A DNA stretch of 64,000 nucleotides, taken from positions 1 through 64,000 of the forward strand of contig NZ_BJYD01000026.1 of assembly GCF_007991335.1 (NCBI RefSeq). Direction: 5' to 3'. The position numbers were made by a program, and so were the translations under genes. A model generated the notes under the pieces. That model was not told the origin of the DNA. It saw nothing but the letters and a program-made list of their open reading frames with translations, and did not search any database. Positions 9,210 through 19,613 of this stretch are shown here, in pieces (positions within the stretch are counted from its first letter, which is position 1; every line of letters starts with the position of its first letter). Source of the DNA: Halobacillus faecis (lineage in GTDB: Bacteria > Bacillota > Bacilli > Bacillales > Halobacillaceae).

Positions 9210-10577
9210 TTAAGAATGCTGCAAGAGTTCTCTCTCCTTAAATAGTTGAGACTGCATGGCTAGTTTCAATAAACCTGCACTACTAGGATATAATAACTCT
9301 CCCGAAAGCATGGCAGGAAGATCGTTAACTTTTACGGCTTGGTAGTCTTGACCTTCATCATTAATTTTCAATTTAATTTCCTGAAATTCAGGAGTATCAA
9401 TGACCAGCAAAAATGATAGTTCAGGCCTCAATGAAACCATGTCAGTCACTATTCCCATGAATTCCAGATGGGCTTTATTACTCTTTATCCATTTTTTAAT
9501 TTGGACAATGTCCTTATGATTCCTTACTAAATTATTCACCTCCTCCCCAGACCTGTTATATTCAAAGTCCCGACCATCAAATGCTTCTTCGATCAACTCC
9601 CTAAATAAGGCCAACTCAACATCGAAATTCTGTTCAATGATGTATGGATTTGTAGTGCTAGATTTCTCAAAAATTTCAAAACCTCCTGCAGGGATGAATT
9701 GCCAGTAATTCGGCTTTATAGCAACTTTATCCGAACGGTGGAAAGTTAAAGCCTTGTAATCTTTGATGAAATCATCATAGTAAACTACTAACATTTGGAC
9801 ACTCATTAATGAATACCGGTTACATCCCGTTGTCATAATATTAGTCTGTTCATTTGCTTCATGGATCTTACATCGATAGGGTAATGATTCTAATAATTCA
9901 CCAGCCTCTTGCATACCCATTTTTTTCTTATTTTTCAGGTAAAGTTTATACATCTCATATTCTAAAATATGGGATGTAGCTACATTATGTTTATATTGGC
10001 AGGTCTTGGCCGTGAAACCGGTCATCTTCCCTTCATCATTCAAATGAAACTTGTCTAGGGCAAACCCGATAACTTCAGGCCATTTAATGGTGTTTCCCAT
10101 TACCTTTATGTATTGTTTTTGTCCTTTATCAGGATTGAAATCAGGGATGTTTGTATTAACAACTTTGGTTGTATCTGTGAGGTTTTTTTTGAATGGATAA
10201 CGAATTCGTTTGACTGAATCATGCGTGACGACAGGATATTCCTTCCCAAACAAACGTAATAACTTGTATTCATCATACAACGTCTTTAAAACTCCGTTTA
10301 ACCAATTTATATAATCCTTTGTTGATGAATCTTTATAAAATACATTTCTTCTTCTATCATTTTGATACTCTCTGTTCTTTTTGATAATAAGAGGCACATT
10401 TTGTAATACATTTATCCCCGTATGACTTATTGTCCATTTGTTAATACCTAATATTGAAACGATAAATAAAAATACCCAGCCTCCTATAGGATAATCGACA
10501 ATTAACTTATAAATGAAATTACCTATTAGAGGAAGTTGATAGATTTCTTTTAATAAACTGCTCAATAGATCGGCCAA
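9210..10577 (-). CDS. Membrane-anchored Nudix-like protein
   Basis: The protein is 455 residues if started at the TTG at 10577, which has a GAAAGGGG ribosome site 7-8 nt upstream; an in-frame ATG at 10643 would add 22 residues but has no such site. One transmembrane helix lies at about residues 29-46 (IGGWVFLFIVSILGI). A long central region of no known family follows. Near residues 296-335 are PAGGFEIFE and ALFRELIEEAFDG, which match the Nudix-box core (REL.EE) with an insertion between the G and REL parts. Nudix enzymes cleave nucleoside diphosphates linked to X; whether this one is active is open. It sits alone between the SLH gene and divergent bmrA. Confidence 0.55.
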   Translation of the reverse strand: MADLLSSLLKEIYQLPLIGNFIYKLIVDYPIGGWVFLFIVSILGINKWTISHTGINVLQNVPLIIKKNREYQNDRRRNVFYKDSSTKDYINWLNGVLKTLYDEYKLLRLFGKEYPVVTHDSVKRIRYPFKKNLTDTTKVVNTNIPDFNPDKGQKQYIKVMGNTIKWPEVIGFALDKFHLNDEGKMTGFTAKTCQYKHNVATSHILEYEMYKLYLKNKKKMGMQEAGELLESLPYRCKIHEANEQTNIMTTGCNRYSLMSVQMLVVYYDDFIKDYKALTFHRSDKVAIKPNYWQFIPAGGFEIFEKSSTTNPYIIEQNFDVELALFRELIEEAFDGRDFEYNRSGEEVNNLVRNHKDIVQIKKWIKSNKAHLEFMGIVTDMVSLRPELSFLLVIDTPEFQEIKLKINDEGQDYQAVKVNDLPAMLSGELLYPSSAGLLKLAMQSQLFKERELLQHS

Positions 10578-10802
10578 TTGACTACCCCTTTCGTGCTTAA
10601 TTAAGAACAAACCCATTATACAATATCTCTGATCAAATTTCACTAATATTATGAATTTTTTACCATTTAAATCGACCTATTAGTTCGTTCAACTTATCCA
10701 CACGATTCAAATTCTCCCTTTACAAGTCTCCCAAAAATGGTGAGCGGCAAGAGTACATCCGATATAATAAAGTCATCCTAATGAATCAAAGGTGATGACA
10801 AC

Positions 10803-12527
10803 ATGCAGCCAAAATGGAAACAACTCCTCCAATTAATCCGTGCCACCCATCCACCCAAGCTCATCTTCTCCATCGCATTGCTCTTAAGTTTACTCACTAC
10901 AATCGCAGGTCTTGCGATCCCTTTGCTTGCCAGCCGGTTGATCGACAATTTTGATCTGAACGATCTAAATACAACCGTGATCACAGGTATCGTCATCGCC
11001 TTCTTTGTTCAAGCGGTGGCCGGGGGCGTGTCTGTCTATTTTCTTGCCAAAGTCGGCCAGCACATTATTGCTTCTTTGCGGGAAAAGTTATGGCAGAAAC
11101 TCCTTGTCCTTCCGGTGTCGTATTATGATTCTCACGAGACTGGAGATGCGGTCAGCCGAATGACGAATGATACGGGCGTCATCAAAAACTTGATTACTGA
11201 GCATTTCACTGGTTTCATTACTGGTATCATTTCCGTGGTCGGTGCGATTGTCATTCTTTTCTACCTGGACTGGCCATTGACGCTCGTGATGTTTTCCATC
11301 ATCCCGTTAGCCCTCCTTTTTCTTATTCCGATTGGGAGGAAGATGGCGAACATCTCGTGGAACCTCCAATCGGAAACCGCGGATTTTTCTGCTCATTTGA
11401 CCCGTGTCATCTCGGAGATCCGACTTGTGAAAGCGTCTAATGCAGAGGAACGGGAATGGAAGGAAGGACAGTCAGGAATAAAGAAACTGTACACGCTCGG
11501 TTTGCGGGAAGGTGTAATACAAGCGTTGATGTCGCCGCTTGTTTCTTCTCTCATCATTGTCGTCCTTGTCCTGATTATCGGATTCGGTGGCGTGCGGGTG
11601 ACTTCAGGAGCCATGACGCCAGGGGAACTCGCTGCGTTCTTTATCTATTTGTTCCAAATCATCATGCCGATCACACAAATTGTCGTGTTCACCACCCAGT
11701 TCCAAAAGACGGTAGGAGCAACGGAAAAAGTACTCTCGATTCTGTCATTAGATGAAGAGAATTTGCAGGATGGAAGGGACGTCACATCTTTCGACCAAAG
11801 CCTCGTTGTCCAGGAAGTATCCTTCAAGTACCAGCCTGACGAACCCATCTTAGAGGGAGTTTCCTTTGCCGCGAAGAAAGGGGAAGTCACAGCGATCGTT
11901 GGACCTAGTGGCAGTGGAAAGACAACGATGTTCTCGCTGATTGAACAGTTCTATTCTCCTTCTAGTGGTGAGATTCGTTATGGGGAAGTCCCCATCTCTA
12001 GCTTCAACTTGAAAGCATGGCGTACGATGATCGGGTATGTATCGCAAGAAAGCCCACTCTATGCTGGGACGATCATGGATAACTTAACCTATGGGTTGGA
12101 AGGGGACATTCCTTTAGAAAAGATACACGCCGCAGCAGAAATGGCTTATGCCGATACATTTATCCAATCGTTGTCCCACGGATATGAAACCGAAGTCGGA
12201 GAGCGGGGCATCAAATTATCTGGGGGACAAAGACAGCGGATTGCGATTGCCCGTGCCCTTCTGAGAGACCCTGAAATTCTTATGTTGGACGAAGCGACCT
12301 CAAGCCTCGACAGTCAATCGGAAATCGTTGTTCAACAAGCCTTGAAGAACCTGATGAAAGGCCGAACAACACTTGTCATCGCCCATCGTCTTTCCACGAT
12401 CGTGGATGCAGATCAAATCATTTTCTTAGAGAAAGGGAGAGTAACGGGGACAGGTACCCATAAGGAATTGTTCCAAAATCATGCCCTTTACCGTGATTTT
12501 GCAAGGCAGCAACTGAAGACGGAATAG
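10803..12527 (+). CDS. bmrA: BmrA-type multidrug ABC exporter (half-transporter)
   Basis: This 574-residue half-transporter would act as a homodimer in the membrane. Residues about 20-310 hold six membrane helices of the ABC exporter fold. The nucleotide-binding domain follows, with Walker A GPSGSGKTT (about 366-374), the signature LSGGQRQR (about 470), Walker B ILMLDEA (about 492) and the H-loop IAHRLST. Long stretches (SRMTNDTGV, FITGIISVVG, LFQIIMPITQI, IGYVSQESPL) match what I recall of Bacillus subtilis BmrA (YvcC), which exports varied drugs. An AAAGGTGA ribosome site precedes the ATG. It is a single gene ended by the hairpin at 12594. Confidence 0.9.
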   Translation: MQPKWKQLLQLIRATHPPKLIFSIALLLSLLTTIAGLAIPLLASRLIDNFDLNDLNTTVITGIVIAFFVQAVAGGVSVYFLAKVGQHIIASLREKLWQKLLVLPVSYYDSHETGDAVSRMTNDTGVIKNLITEHFTGFITGIISVVGAIVILFYLDWPLTLVMFSIIPLALLFLIPIGRKMANISWNLQSETADFSAHLTRVISEIRLVKASNAEEREWKEGQSGIKKLYTLGLREGVIQALMSPLVSSLIIVVLVLIIGFGGVRVTSGAMTPGELAAFFIYLFQIIMPITQIVVFTTQFQKTVGATEKVLSILSLDEENLQDGRDVTSFDQSLVVQEVSFKYQPDEPILEGVSFAAKKGEVTAIVGPSGSGKTTMFSLIEQFYSPSSGEIRYGEVPISSFNLKAWRTMIGYVSQESPLYAGTIMDNLTYGLEGDIPLEKIHAAAEMAYADTFIQSLSHGYETEVGERGIKLSGGQRQRIAIARALLRDPEILMLDEATSSLDSQSEIVVQQALKNLMKGRTTLVIAHRLSTIVDADQIIFLEKGRVTGTGTHKELFQNHALYRDFARQQLKTE

Positions 12528-12593
12528 CTCTTGTAGGGCTTGTGTTTTGTAAGGAGGACAGGAGACTACCGCGCTACTACCACTTCCACGAGC

Positions 12594-12625
12594 AAAAAGA
12601 GCGCCCTCAGCTGGACGCTCTTTTT
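12594..12625. terminator. Bidirectional terminator between bmrA and glpK
   Basis: AAAAAGAGCG and CGCTCTTTTT form a perfect 10-bp stem between the convergent ends of bmrA (plus) and glpK (minus), with T-runs on both strands. Confidence 0.85.
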
Positions 12626-12634
12626 GTTTCTTCC

Positions 12635-14176
<1,542 letters not shown>

Positions 14177-14406
14177 TCAACCCCAAGCCAGCTGCGCCGA
14201 TGATCCTGGTATCAGAAGCAGAGCATGAGACAATCCTTAGTCTTAAAACACGTGCGGGTGAATTGCATAACCTTTGGTTCATTGACATTCCCGTGGCTCC
14301 AATTAGATCTAAAGAAAAAGAGGATTCAAAGCTTATGTACATTCATTTATTCCAATGCTGAAAGATGACATCTACAACGCTCTTTTCCATAATTGAAGAT
14401 CGCATA

Positions 14407-14466
14407 CAAAAAAGAGACCCACACAAAGAGCCTAAACGATAAACGTTAGGCCAAAGTGTGAGTCTC
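14407..14466 (-). terminator. Leader terminator upstream of glpK, candidate GlpP antitermination site
   Basis: On the minus strand GAGACTCACACTTTGGCC and the partner ending GTGTGGGTCTC build a long stem (14414-14466) closed by a TTTTTTG tract. It lies about 30 nt after the promoter start region and about 280 nt before glpK, so it must be bypassed for glpK expression. In Bacillus, GlpP with glycerol 3-phosphate antiterminates glp leaders; that this is such a site is inference. Confidence 0.6.
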
Positions 14467-14501
14467 CAAATCTCCGTCACGTGCTTAACTTGTTGTAGAT
14501 T

Positions 14502-14530
14502 ATTATAGGACACTATGAAAGCGGTGTCCA
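14502..14530 (-). promoter_or_regulatory. glpK promoter, sigma-A type
   Basis: On the minus strand TGGACA (14525-14530), a 17-bp spacer and TATAAT (14502-14507) give a near-consensus promoter reading toward glpK. Confidence 0.75.
14516..14530 (+). promoter_or_regulatory. cre box (CcpA site) over the glpK -35 region
   Basis: TGAAAGCGGTGTCCA fits the catabolite-responsive element consensus WTGNAANCGNWNNCW except for the last base. It overlaps the -35 hexamer and spacer, where CcpA binding would block RNA polymerase. Confidence 0.65.
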
Positions 14531-14580
14531 TCATAATCTCCCAGTGCAACCTTAAAGAAGTAGGAGAAAAGCAGAAGGAA

Positions 14581-14623
14581 ACAAAAAAACTCAAACGATG
14601 AAGAATTCTTCATTGTTTGAGTT
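14581..14623 (-). terminator. Terminator after the 52-aa coiled-coil gene
   Basis: AACTCAAACGATGAAGAA and its partner (one G-T pair) form an 18-bp stem at 14588-14623, followed on the minus strand by a TTTTTTTG tract. It separates this gene from the glpK promoter. Confidence 0.8.
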
Positions 14624-14640
14624 CTGCGAACAATTATTGT

Positions 14641-14799
14641 TCAGGCTCCCATCGTTGATAGAGCAGGTTTACTTTCCTGCTGTTCTTTTTGCAGCTGCTG
14701 GACTTTGCTTTGCTCTCTTTCCAGCTCTTCCTGCAGTCTCTTGTTCTCTTTAACAAGATAGTCTCTTTGATCCAACACTCTCAACATATCTTCTCTCAT
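14641..14799 (-). CDS. Small coiled-coil protein (52 aa)
   Basis: GGGGAGGAG lies 7 nt before the ATG, an excellent ribosome site, and a terminator follows the stop, so this short gene is credible. The product (MREDMLRVLDQRDYLV...) is highly charged. From about residue 15 to 42 it has heptad-like spacing of Leu and Val among Glu, Gln and Lys, as in a coiled coil. No family is recognised. It is likely cytoplasmic and possibly a dimer. Confidence 0.65.
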   Translation of the reverse strand: MREDMLRVLDQRDYLVKENKRLQEELEREQSKVQQLQKEQQESKPALSTMGA

Positions 14800-14941
14800 G
14801 GTTGTTCTCCTCCCCTTCATATAAATGAAAGTTACATATGGAATTTTGTAGAAATATGACGGTTTATGAGTACATAGTATTGAATTACCCAGCCTTCTGC
14901 TTCTTTAAACCTTGGAACATACTGGAAGGATGAATCATTTT

Positions 14942-15550
14942 TCACCCTTTCCTTATGAACATATAGAACAGGGCTCCTAATATAGGAATACTTCCAAACC
15001 AATGCATGCGGTTCACCTTCCCATATCTGCGCTCTTTCCAATAAATAACGAAAATAGTCAATATGGATAATACCATAAAGTCGATGGTCATGACATGCAC
15101 AAAGTTGGATGTTTGAAAATCATGCCAATAGAACCAAAAATACCCTTGGCTAACGCCATACCATAATAAAGCGATCGTAACAACCACAAGGAAAGAAATA
15201 AACATACGAGCATGGAAAACTTTCACCAACCAGTATGGGATCCTTCCCTCTCTTTTATTCCTTGCTCTTGATAAGAAAAAATAAGGCATGAGGGCAAAAG
15301 CTCCCAGCATGAACATTCCTAGAAGAAACGGCCATAACGGGAGACCGCTCCGATCTTCGTCGATGAGGAGCGCAACATATAAAAGGGGGTAAATCCCAAG
15401 AAAACTGAACACCATCAGTAAAAAAGGGTCTGGATCATTCATCGTTATCAATTGATTCAGGTATCCGAGGTTGCCATCGGGGGCAAGCAGAAGGGCATAT
15501 AAAATAAAGACGACCCATCCTGTTAGAAATATCATTTGGCGCAGGCGCAT
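14942..15550 (-). CDS. Multi-pass membrane protein of unknown function
   Basis: The 202-residue product has about six hydrophobic segments (for example MIFLTGWVVFILYALLLA at the N-terminus, LLMVFSFLGIYPLLYVALL, FISFLVVVTIALLWYGV, FMVLSILTIFVIYW). A conserved-looking cytoplasmic loop (SRARNKREGRIPYW) and a basic C-terminus (FIRKG) suggest positive-inside topology. The ribosome site is AAGGAAGG, slightly far from the ATG. It is not in an operon with its neighbours. No catalytic motif is visible and no family is assigned. Confidence 0.75.
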   Translation of the reverse strand: MRLRQMIFLTGWVVFILYALLLAPDGNLGYLNQLITMNDPDPFLLMVFSFLGIYPLLYVALLIDEDRSGLPLWPFLLGMFMLGAFALMPYFFLSRARNKREGRIPYWLVKVFHARMFISFLVVVTIALLWYGVSQGYFWFYWHDFQTSNFVHVMTIDFMVLSILTIFVIYWKERRYGKVNRMHWFGSIPILGALFYMFIRKG

Positions 15551-15862
15551 CGTTTCACCGATCCTTCCTTTCTGAATGGTACACCTTTCATTGGTTCGTC
15601 ATTGAAATGTTTCCTAAGTACCCATCTCAAAAATTTTTCAAACCTTTATATAAACAGGGAAGGGATACAATCTCCTACTCCTAACGCTGTGATGACGCCT
15701 CATCTTTATCTCTTTAAAGCGTAAGCGGGCAGGCGCCCCTTCAGATGAAATTTCAGAAAATTACCGATGTAGTGATGCATTTTCATAAAACTTTTGGTAT
15801 AGTACATAAATAACGGAACATTTAAGGACAATGTCCAAAATAAAGATAAAGGGGTGTCCTTT
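15551..15862. other. Divergent intergenic region
   Basis: It separates the membrane-protein gene (minus) from the amidohydrolase operon (plus). An extended -10 element, TGGTATAGT, at 15795-15803 is the best promoter candidate for the operon; no clear -35 accompanies it. No gene is supported. Confidence 0.45.
15795..15803 (+). promoter_or_regulatory. Extended -10 promoter element for the M20/AbgT operon
   Basis: TGGTATAGT matches the TGnTATAAT extended -10 with one change and lies about 60 bp before the first start codon. Confidence 0.4.
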
Positions 15863-17062
15863 TTGGGAACCTTACAATCATACATCAGTGAAATTGAAAG
15901 TGACATCTATCAAATTCGAAGACAATTGCATAAATATCCAGAATTGAGCGGAGAGGAAGTGAAAACTTCTGCTCTAGTGAAAGAGAAGCTCTCAGAGTAT
16001 GGCATTACTTATAAGAACGGTTTCGCAGGCACAGGCGTACTCGGGATCATTCAAGGAAAGAAACCGGGAAAAACCGTCGCGTTAAGAGCGGACATGGATG
16101 CTCTTCCTATTCAGGAAACGAATGAGCATGACTTCGTTTCAGAAGTAGACGGAAAGATGCATGCCTGTGGTCACGACGCCCACACGGCGATGCTTCTCGG
16201 CGCTGGCTATGTCCTCAAGCAAATGGAAGAAGAAATCGAGGGTACGGTCCTTCTCGTTTTTCAACCAGCAGAAGAAGCTTCTCCCATCGGTGGCTCTGGT
16301 CCTATGATGGAAGACGGCGTGTTTGCCGAGTACAAACCTGACGTGATTTACGGACAGCACGTGTGGCCGGGATTGCCTGTTGGTGAGATGGGGATTCGTG
16401 ATAAGGAGATGATGGGCGCATCGGATCGATTTACGGTAAAGGTTACCGGAAGAGGCGGACACGCCAGCATGCCTCATGAAGGGAACGACGCCATCATCAT
16501 CGCCAATCAGATGATTTCCAGCCTTCAAACGATTGTCAGTCGCAATATCAACCCGCTCGACTCCGCGGTTGTGACCATTGGGAAAATTGAAGGCGGTCAC
16601 CGCTACAACGTGATCCCTAAAGAAGTCACGATTGAAGGAACAATTCGAACGTACAAACCGGAGGTAAAACAAAAGATCAAAGAACGCTTCCATACCATCT
16701 TGAATCAAACGGCGGAAGCATTCGATGCAGCGATTGATATTGAATACTTGGATGGCTACCCAGCCACCATCAACACGCCCAAGTATGCGCAGCAAGCGAG
16801 GAACACAGCTCAAAGACTTTTCGGAGAACAGGCGACACCTGAAATCGAGCCTGCGCTTGCCGGCGAGGATTTCTCGCGTTTCTTACTACAATATCCCGGA
16901 GCCTTTATCTGGCTTGGCACACAAATCGAAAAAGCATCCGAACAAATGCCATTGCATGACCCAGGATTCCAACTGGATGAAAGAGCCTTACCAATGGGCA
17001 GCCGCTTCTTAGCGGAAGTTGCTTTAGACACGTTACAGTCTCTATTAAACCAGGAGGGATAA
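15863..17062 (+). CDS. M20-family N-acyl-amino-acid amidohydrolase
   Basis: The product removes acyl groups from amino acids or related amides using two metal ions. The sequence shows ALRADMDALPI, the metal-ligand motif HACGHDAHT (about residue 99), the catalytic QPAEEAS and the dimerisation-domain segment GRGGHASMPHEGNDAI. At about 399 residues it is typical of the hippurate hydrolase/aminoacylase (AmaA, YxeP-like) branch. The TTG at 15863 is preferred because AAAGGGG lies 8 nt upstream; an in-frame GTG at 15854 overlaps that ribosome site. It is the first gene of a five-gene operon, 2 bp before the next. Confidence 0.85.
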   Translation: MGTLQSYISEIESDIYQIRRQLHKYPELSGEEVKTSALVKEKLSEYGITYKNGFAGTGVLGIIQGKKPGKTVALRADMDALPIQETNEHDFVSEVDGKMHACGHDAHTAMLLGAGYVLKQMEEEIEGTVLLVFQPAEEASPIGGSGPMMEDGVFAEYKPDVIYGQHVWPGLPVGEMGIRDKEMMGASDRFTVKVTGRGGHASMPHEGNDAIIIANQMISSLQTIVSRNINPLDSAVVTIGKIEGGHRYNVIPKEVTIEGTIRTYKPEVKQKIKERFHTILNQTAEAFDAAIDIEYLDGYPATINTPKYAQQARNTAQRLFGEQATPEIEPALAGEDFSRFLLQYPGAFIWLGTQIEKASEQMPLHDPGFQLDERALPMGSRFLAEVALDTLQSLLNQEG

Positions 17063-17064
17063 CG

Positions 17065-18369
17065 GTGATGGACGCATTCGATTCATTTATTCATGGACTG
17101 AAGCCACAGCTGGTCTCTTGGCGACGTGAGCTTCATCAACAGCCGGAACTCGGGTTTCTTGAATATCAAACCACCTACAAGATAGGAAGAGAATTAGAAT
17201 CGTTGGGGTTTAAGATCCATGTCGGGAGAGACGCCGTCAAAAGCGAATCCCGCTACGGGGTTCCAGGCGATCAGGAAACTCAAGAAGCAGAGAAGCGAGC
17301 GCTTGAACACGGCGTGCCGTCCGAATGGCTGGAGCGCATGACCGGGGGACATACTGGTGTCGTCGCTCAATGGGACACAGGAAAAGAAGGCCCTCATTTG
17401 GCTTTTCGTATTGACATCGATGCGCTTCCGATCTTGGAAGCGTCCGATCACGGACATTTTCCTTACGATCATCATTTTCATTCCGAACAAACAGGTGTGA
17501 TGCATGCGTGCGGACATGACGGCCATACAACCATCGGCCTTGGTCTCGCTCACCTTATCGCTCATTTTCAAGACCAGCTGATCGGAAGGTTCACCCTTTT
17601 GTTCCAGCCGGCTGAGGAAGGCGGACGAGGAGCCAAAGCGATGGTCGATCAAGGATGGCTGGATGATGTCGACCAGTTTTATTCCGGGCATATCGGAATA
17701 AATCCCCTCCCTGTCGGAACCATTGCCGCCACAACCCAAGGATTTCTCGCTTCTTCCAAATGGAACGTGACCTTCCGCGGGCAGTCCTCCCATGCAGGCA
17801 TGAAGCCTGAGGATGGAAGAAACGCTCTGCTTGCCGCGGCTACTGCGGCCACTCAACTGCATGCGATTCCCCGACACAGTGAAGGCGTGAGCCGGGTCAA
17901 TGTAGGAAAACTCACCGCGGGCAACGGTCGCAACATTATCGCCGACCACGGATATTTGGAGATCGAGACGCGTGGAGAGTCAAAAGCAATCAATCAATTC
18001 ATGCAGAAGGAAGCGAAACGCATCCTCACAGCTTCGGCATCGTTGTATGACGTGAGTGTCGAGATTGATTTTGTCGGAGAAACCGAACCTATGCATTGTG
18101 ATGATTCCTTAATCTCATCCATTGAAAACCAGTGTAAGGAAAGTACCTGGATCGCCCATATTGACCCAGTCGCTCATGTATCAGGATCAGAGGATGCCAG
18201 TTTCATGATGAATGCGGTTCAGGCCAATGGAGGGAAAGCGACCTACATGTTGTTTGGTACCTCGCTCCCAGCGAACCACCATTCTCCTTCCTTTGATTTC
18301 GAAGAAGATGTATTACCTGTGGCACTTGCCGCTTATGCGCACACCCTTAGAGGAGGAAATGTCCAATGA
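17065..18369 (+). CDS. M20-family amidohydrolase, AbgA-like
   Basis: This 434-residue metallopeptidase-fold enzyme shows FRIDIDALPI, HACGHDGHT (metal ligands) and QPAEEGGRG. It also has an insertion around residues 55-110 (GVPGDQETQEAEKRA) that I associate with AbgA, the p-aminobenzoyl-glutamate hydrolase subunit. The AbgT-like transporter in the same operon supports an aminobenzoyl-glutamate or related amide as substrate, but this remains inference. AGGAGG lies 7 nt before the GTG start. The stop overlaps the next start (ATGA), indicating translational coupling. Confidence 0.8.
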   Translation: MMDAFDSFIHGLKPQLVSWRRELHQQPELGFLEYQTTYKIGRELESLGFKIHVGRDAVKSESRYGVPGDQETQEAEKRALEHGVPSEWLERMTGGHTGVVAQWDTGKEGPHLAFRIDIDALPILEASDHGHFPYDHHFHSEQTGVMHACGHDGHTTIGLGLAHLIAHFQDQLIGRFTLLFQPAEEGGRGAKAMVDQGWLDDVDQFYSGHIGINPLPVGTIAATTQGFLASSKWNVTFRGQSSHAGMKPEDGRNALLAAATAATQLHAIPRHSEGVSRVNVGKLTAGNGRNIIADHGYLEIETRGESKAINQFMQKEAKRILTASASLYDVSVEIDFVGETEPMHCDDSLISSIENQCKESTWIAHIDPVAHVSGSEDASFMMNAVQANGGKATYMLFGTSLPANHHSPSFDFEEDVLPVALAAYAHTLRGGNVQ

Positions 18370-19613
18370 AGCAATGGTTAGAAGAAAAGCTATTACAGCT
18401 CAACGTAACAGAATACATGGATGAAGAGTATGGGTTTACCCGACTCAGTTACACAGAAGAAGAAAAGCAGGCGCACGAAGCTTTTAAAAAAGCGGCGGAA
18501 GAATTGAGCCTTGATGTCGTTCAAGACGAGGCGGGGAATGTGTGGGCGAGATGGAAAGCTGCTCAGGAAGATGCTCCGACCATCGCCATCGGTTCTCACC
18601 TGGATACCGTCAGTGGCGGGGGCGGATATGACGGCGCCGCTGGAGTATTGACAGGTCTTGCTGCCGTCAAACAATTGAAAGACAAAGGGTTCCAACCAAC
18701 CAAAAACATCGATGTTGTCTGTTTTGCGTCTGAAGAATCTGCACGATTTGGTGTATCCACCATTGGCAGCAAGGCGACAGCAGGAATGATGGATAAAGGG
18801 GAACTCGGAAGTGTCGAGGATGCGGACGGTGTCACTGTGAAAGAGGCGGTCGAATCTTACGGCCTGTCCTGGGAATCGATTGATCAAGCAGAGAAATCTC
18901 CCGACGAAATCGAACGTTTCCTAGAGTTGCACATTGAACAAGGAACCCAAATTGAGGACAACGGAGCAGAAATCGGGATTGTACGAGGCGTCGCATGCCC
19001 GGTAAGATTGCAAGTCACGGTCAAAGGAATGGCCAATCACACAGGCACGACACCGATGAACAACCGTTCTGATGCGTTTGTCGCAGCCGCTCCCATTATC
19101 ACCTATGTAGAAGAACAAGCACGTAAACGGAATGGAGTTCAGCCGACTCCGATTGTCGCAACCACGAGTACGGTGAAACTATCGCCTAACGTGATGAACG
19201 TCATCCCAGGGGAAGTTCAGTTAGGGATCGACATTCGAAGCGTGGATGATGAACTGAAAAGAAACCTGGCTGAAGAGATCCGCAGCTATTGTAAGACCAT
19301 TGAAGCATCCAAGGATGTGAAGGTTGACCTCCATACGCTCGTGGATAATGATTCGGTACATCTCGATTCTTCCATCCAGGAACAGCTTCAGGAGATCACC
19401 GAAAAGATCGGTTACCGTGTACACCCCATGGACAGCGGAGCTGGGCATGATGTGATGAATATGGCCACACGCTGGCCATCAGGACTGATCTTTATCCCCT
19501 GCCGCGATGGAATCAGTCACCACCCTAAGGAATATGCCTCCATCGAGGATTTAAATAAAGGGACAAATGTATTGGCTGCCTATATCGAATCGATCGCGAG
19601 TGATCACCAGTGA
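18366..19613 (+). CDS. Zn-dependent amidase of the N-carbamoyl-amino-acid / allantoate hydrolase family
   Basis: The 415-residue product belongs to the M20 branch that hydrolyses carbamoyl or ureido groups (HyuC/AllC-like). Motifs: SHLDTVSGGGGYDGAAGVL (metal site), FASEESARFG (catalytic Glu pair), ELHIEQG, NHTGTTPMNNRSDA, and DSGAGHDVMNMA near the C-terminus. Coupled by 4-bp overlaps to both neighbours (start 18366; its TGA overlaps the next GTG). Within this operon it may act on a ureido product or a second amide bond; the true substrate is unknown. Confidence 0.85.
   Translation: MKQWLEEKLLQLNVTEYMDEEYGFTRLSYTEEEKQAHEAFKKAAEELSLDVVQDEAGNVWARWKAAQEDAPTIAIGSHLDTVSGGGGYDGAAGVLTGLAAVKQLKDKGFQPTKNIDVVCFASEESARFGVSTIGSKATAGMMDKGELGSVEDADGVTVKEAVESYGLSWESIDQAEKSPDEIERFLELHIEQGTQIEDNGAEIGIVRGVACPVRLQVTVKGMANHTGTTPMNNRSDAFVAAAPIITYVEEQARKRNGVQPTPIVATTSTVKLSPNVMNVIPGEVQLGIDIRSVDDELKRNLAEEIRSYCKTIEASKDVKVDLHTLVDNDSVHLDSSIQEQLQEITEKIGYRVHPMDSGAGHDVMNMATRWPSGLIFIPCRDGISHHPKEYASIEDLNKGTNVLAAYIESIASDHQ

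Noticed and set aside
14404-14470. T-box or other riboswitch upstream of glpK
   Set aside because: No T-box consensus (such as GGTGGAACCGCG) or known aptamer core is visible; a protein-dependent antiterminator fits better.
14343-14594. 83-codon minus-strand frame upstream of glpK
   Set aside because: It spans the terminator, cre box, promoter and leader hairpin, so it is almost certainly non-coding.
16139-16813. 224-codon minus-strand frame inside the first M20 gene
   Set aside because: Antisense to a clear enzyme gene; high Arg/Val/Phe content typical of reverse reading of such genes.
17194-17949. 251-codon minus-strand frame inside the AbgA-like gene
   Set aside because: Antisense shadow, no ribosome site or domain.
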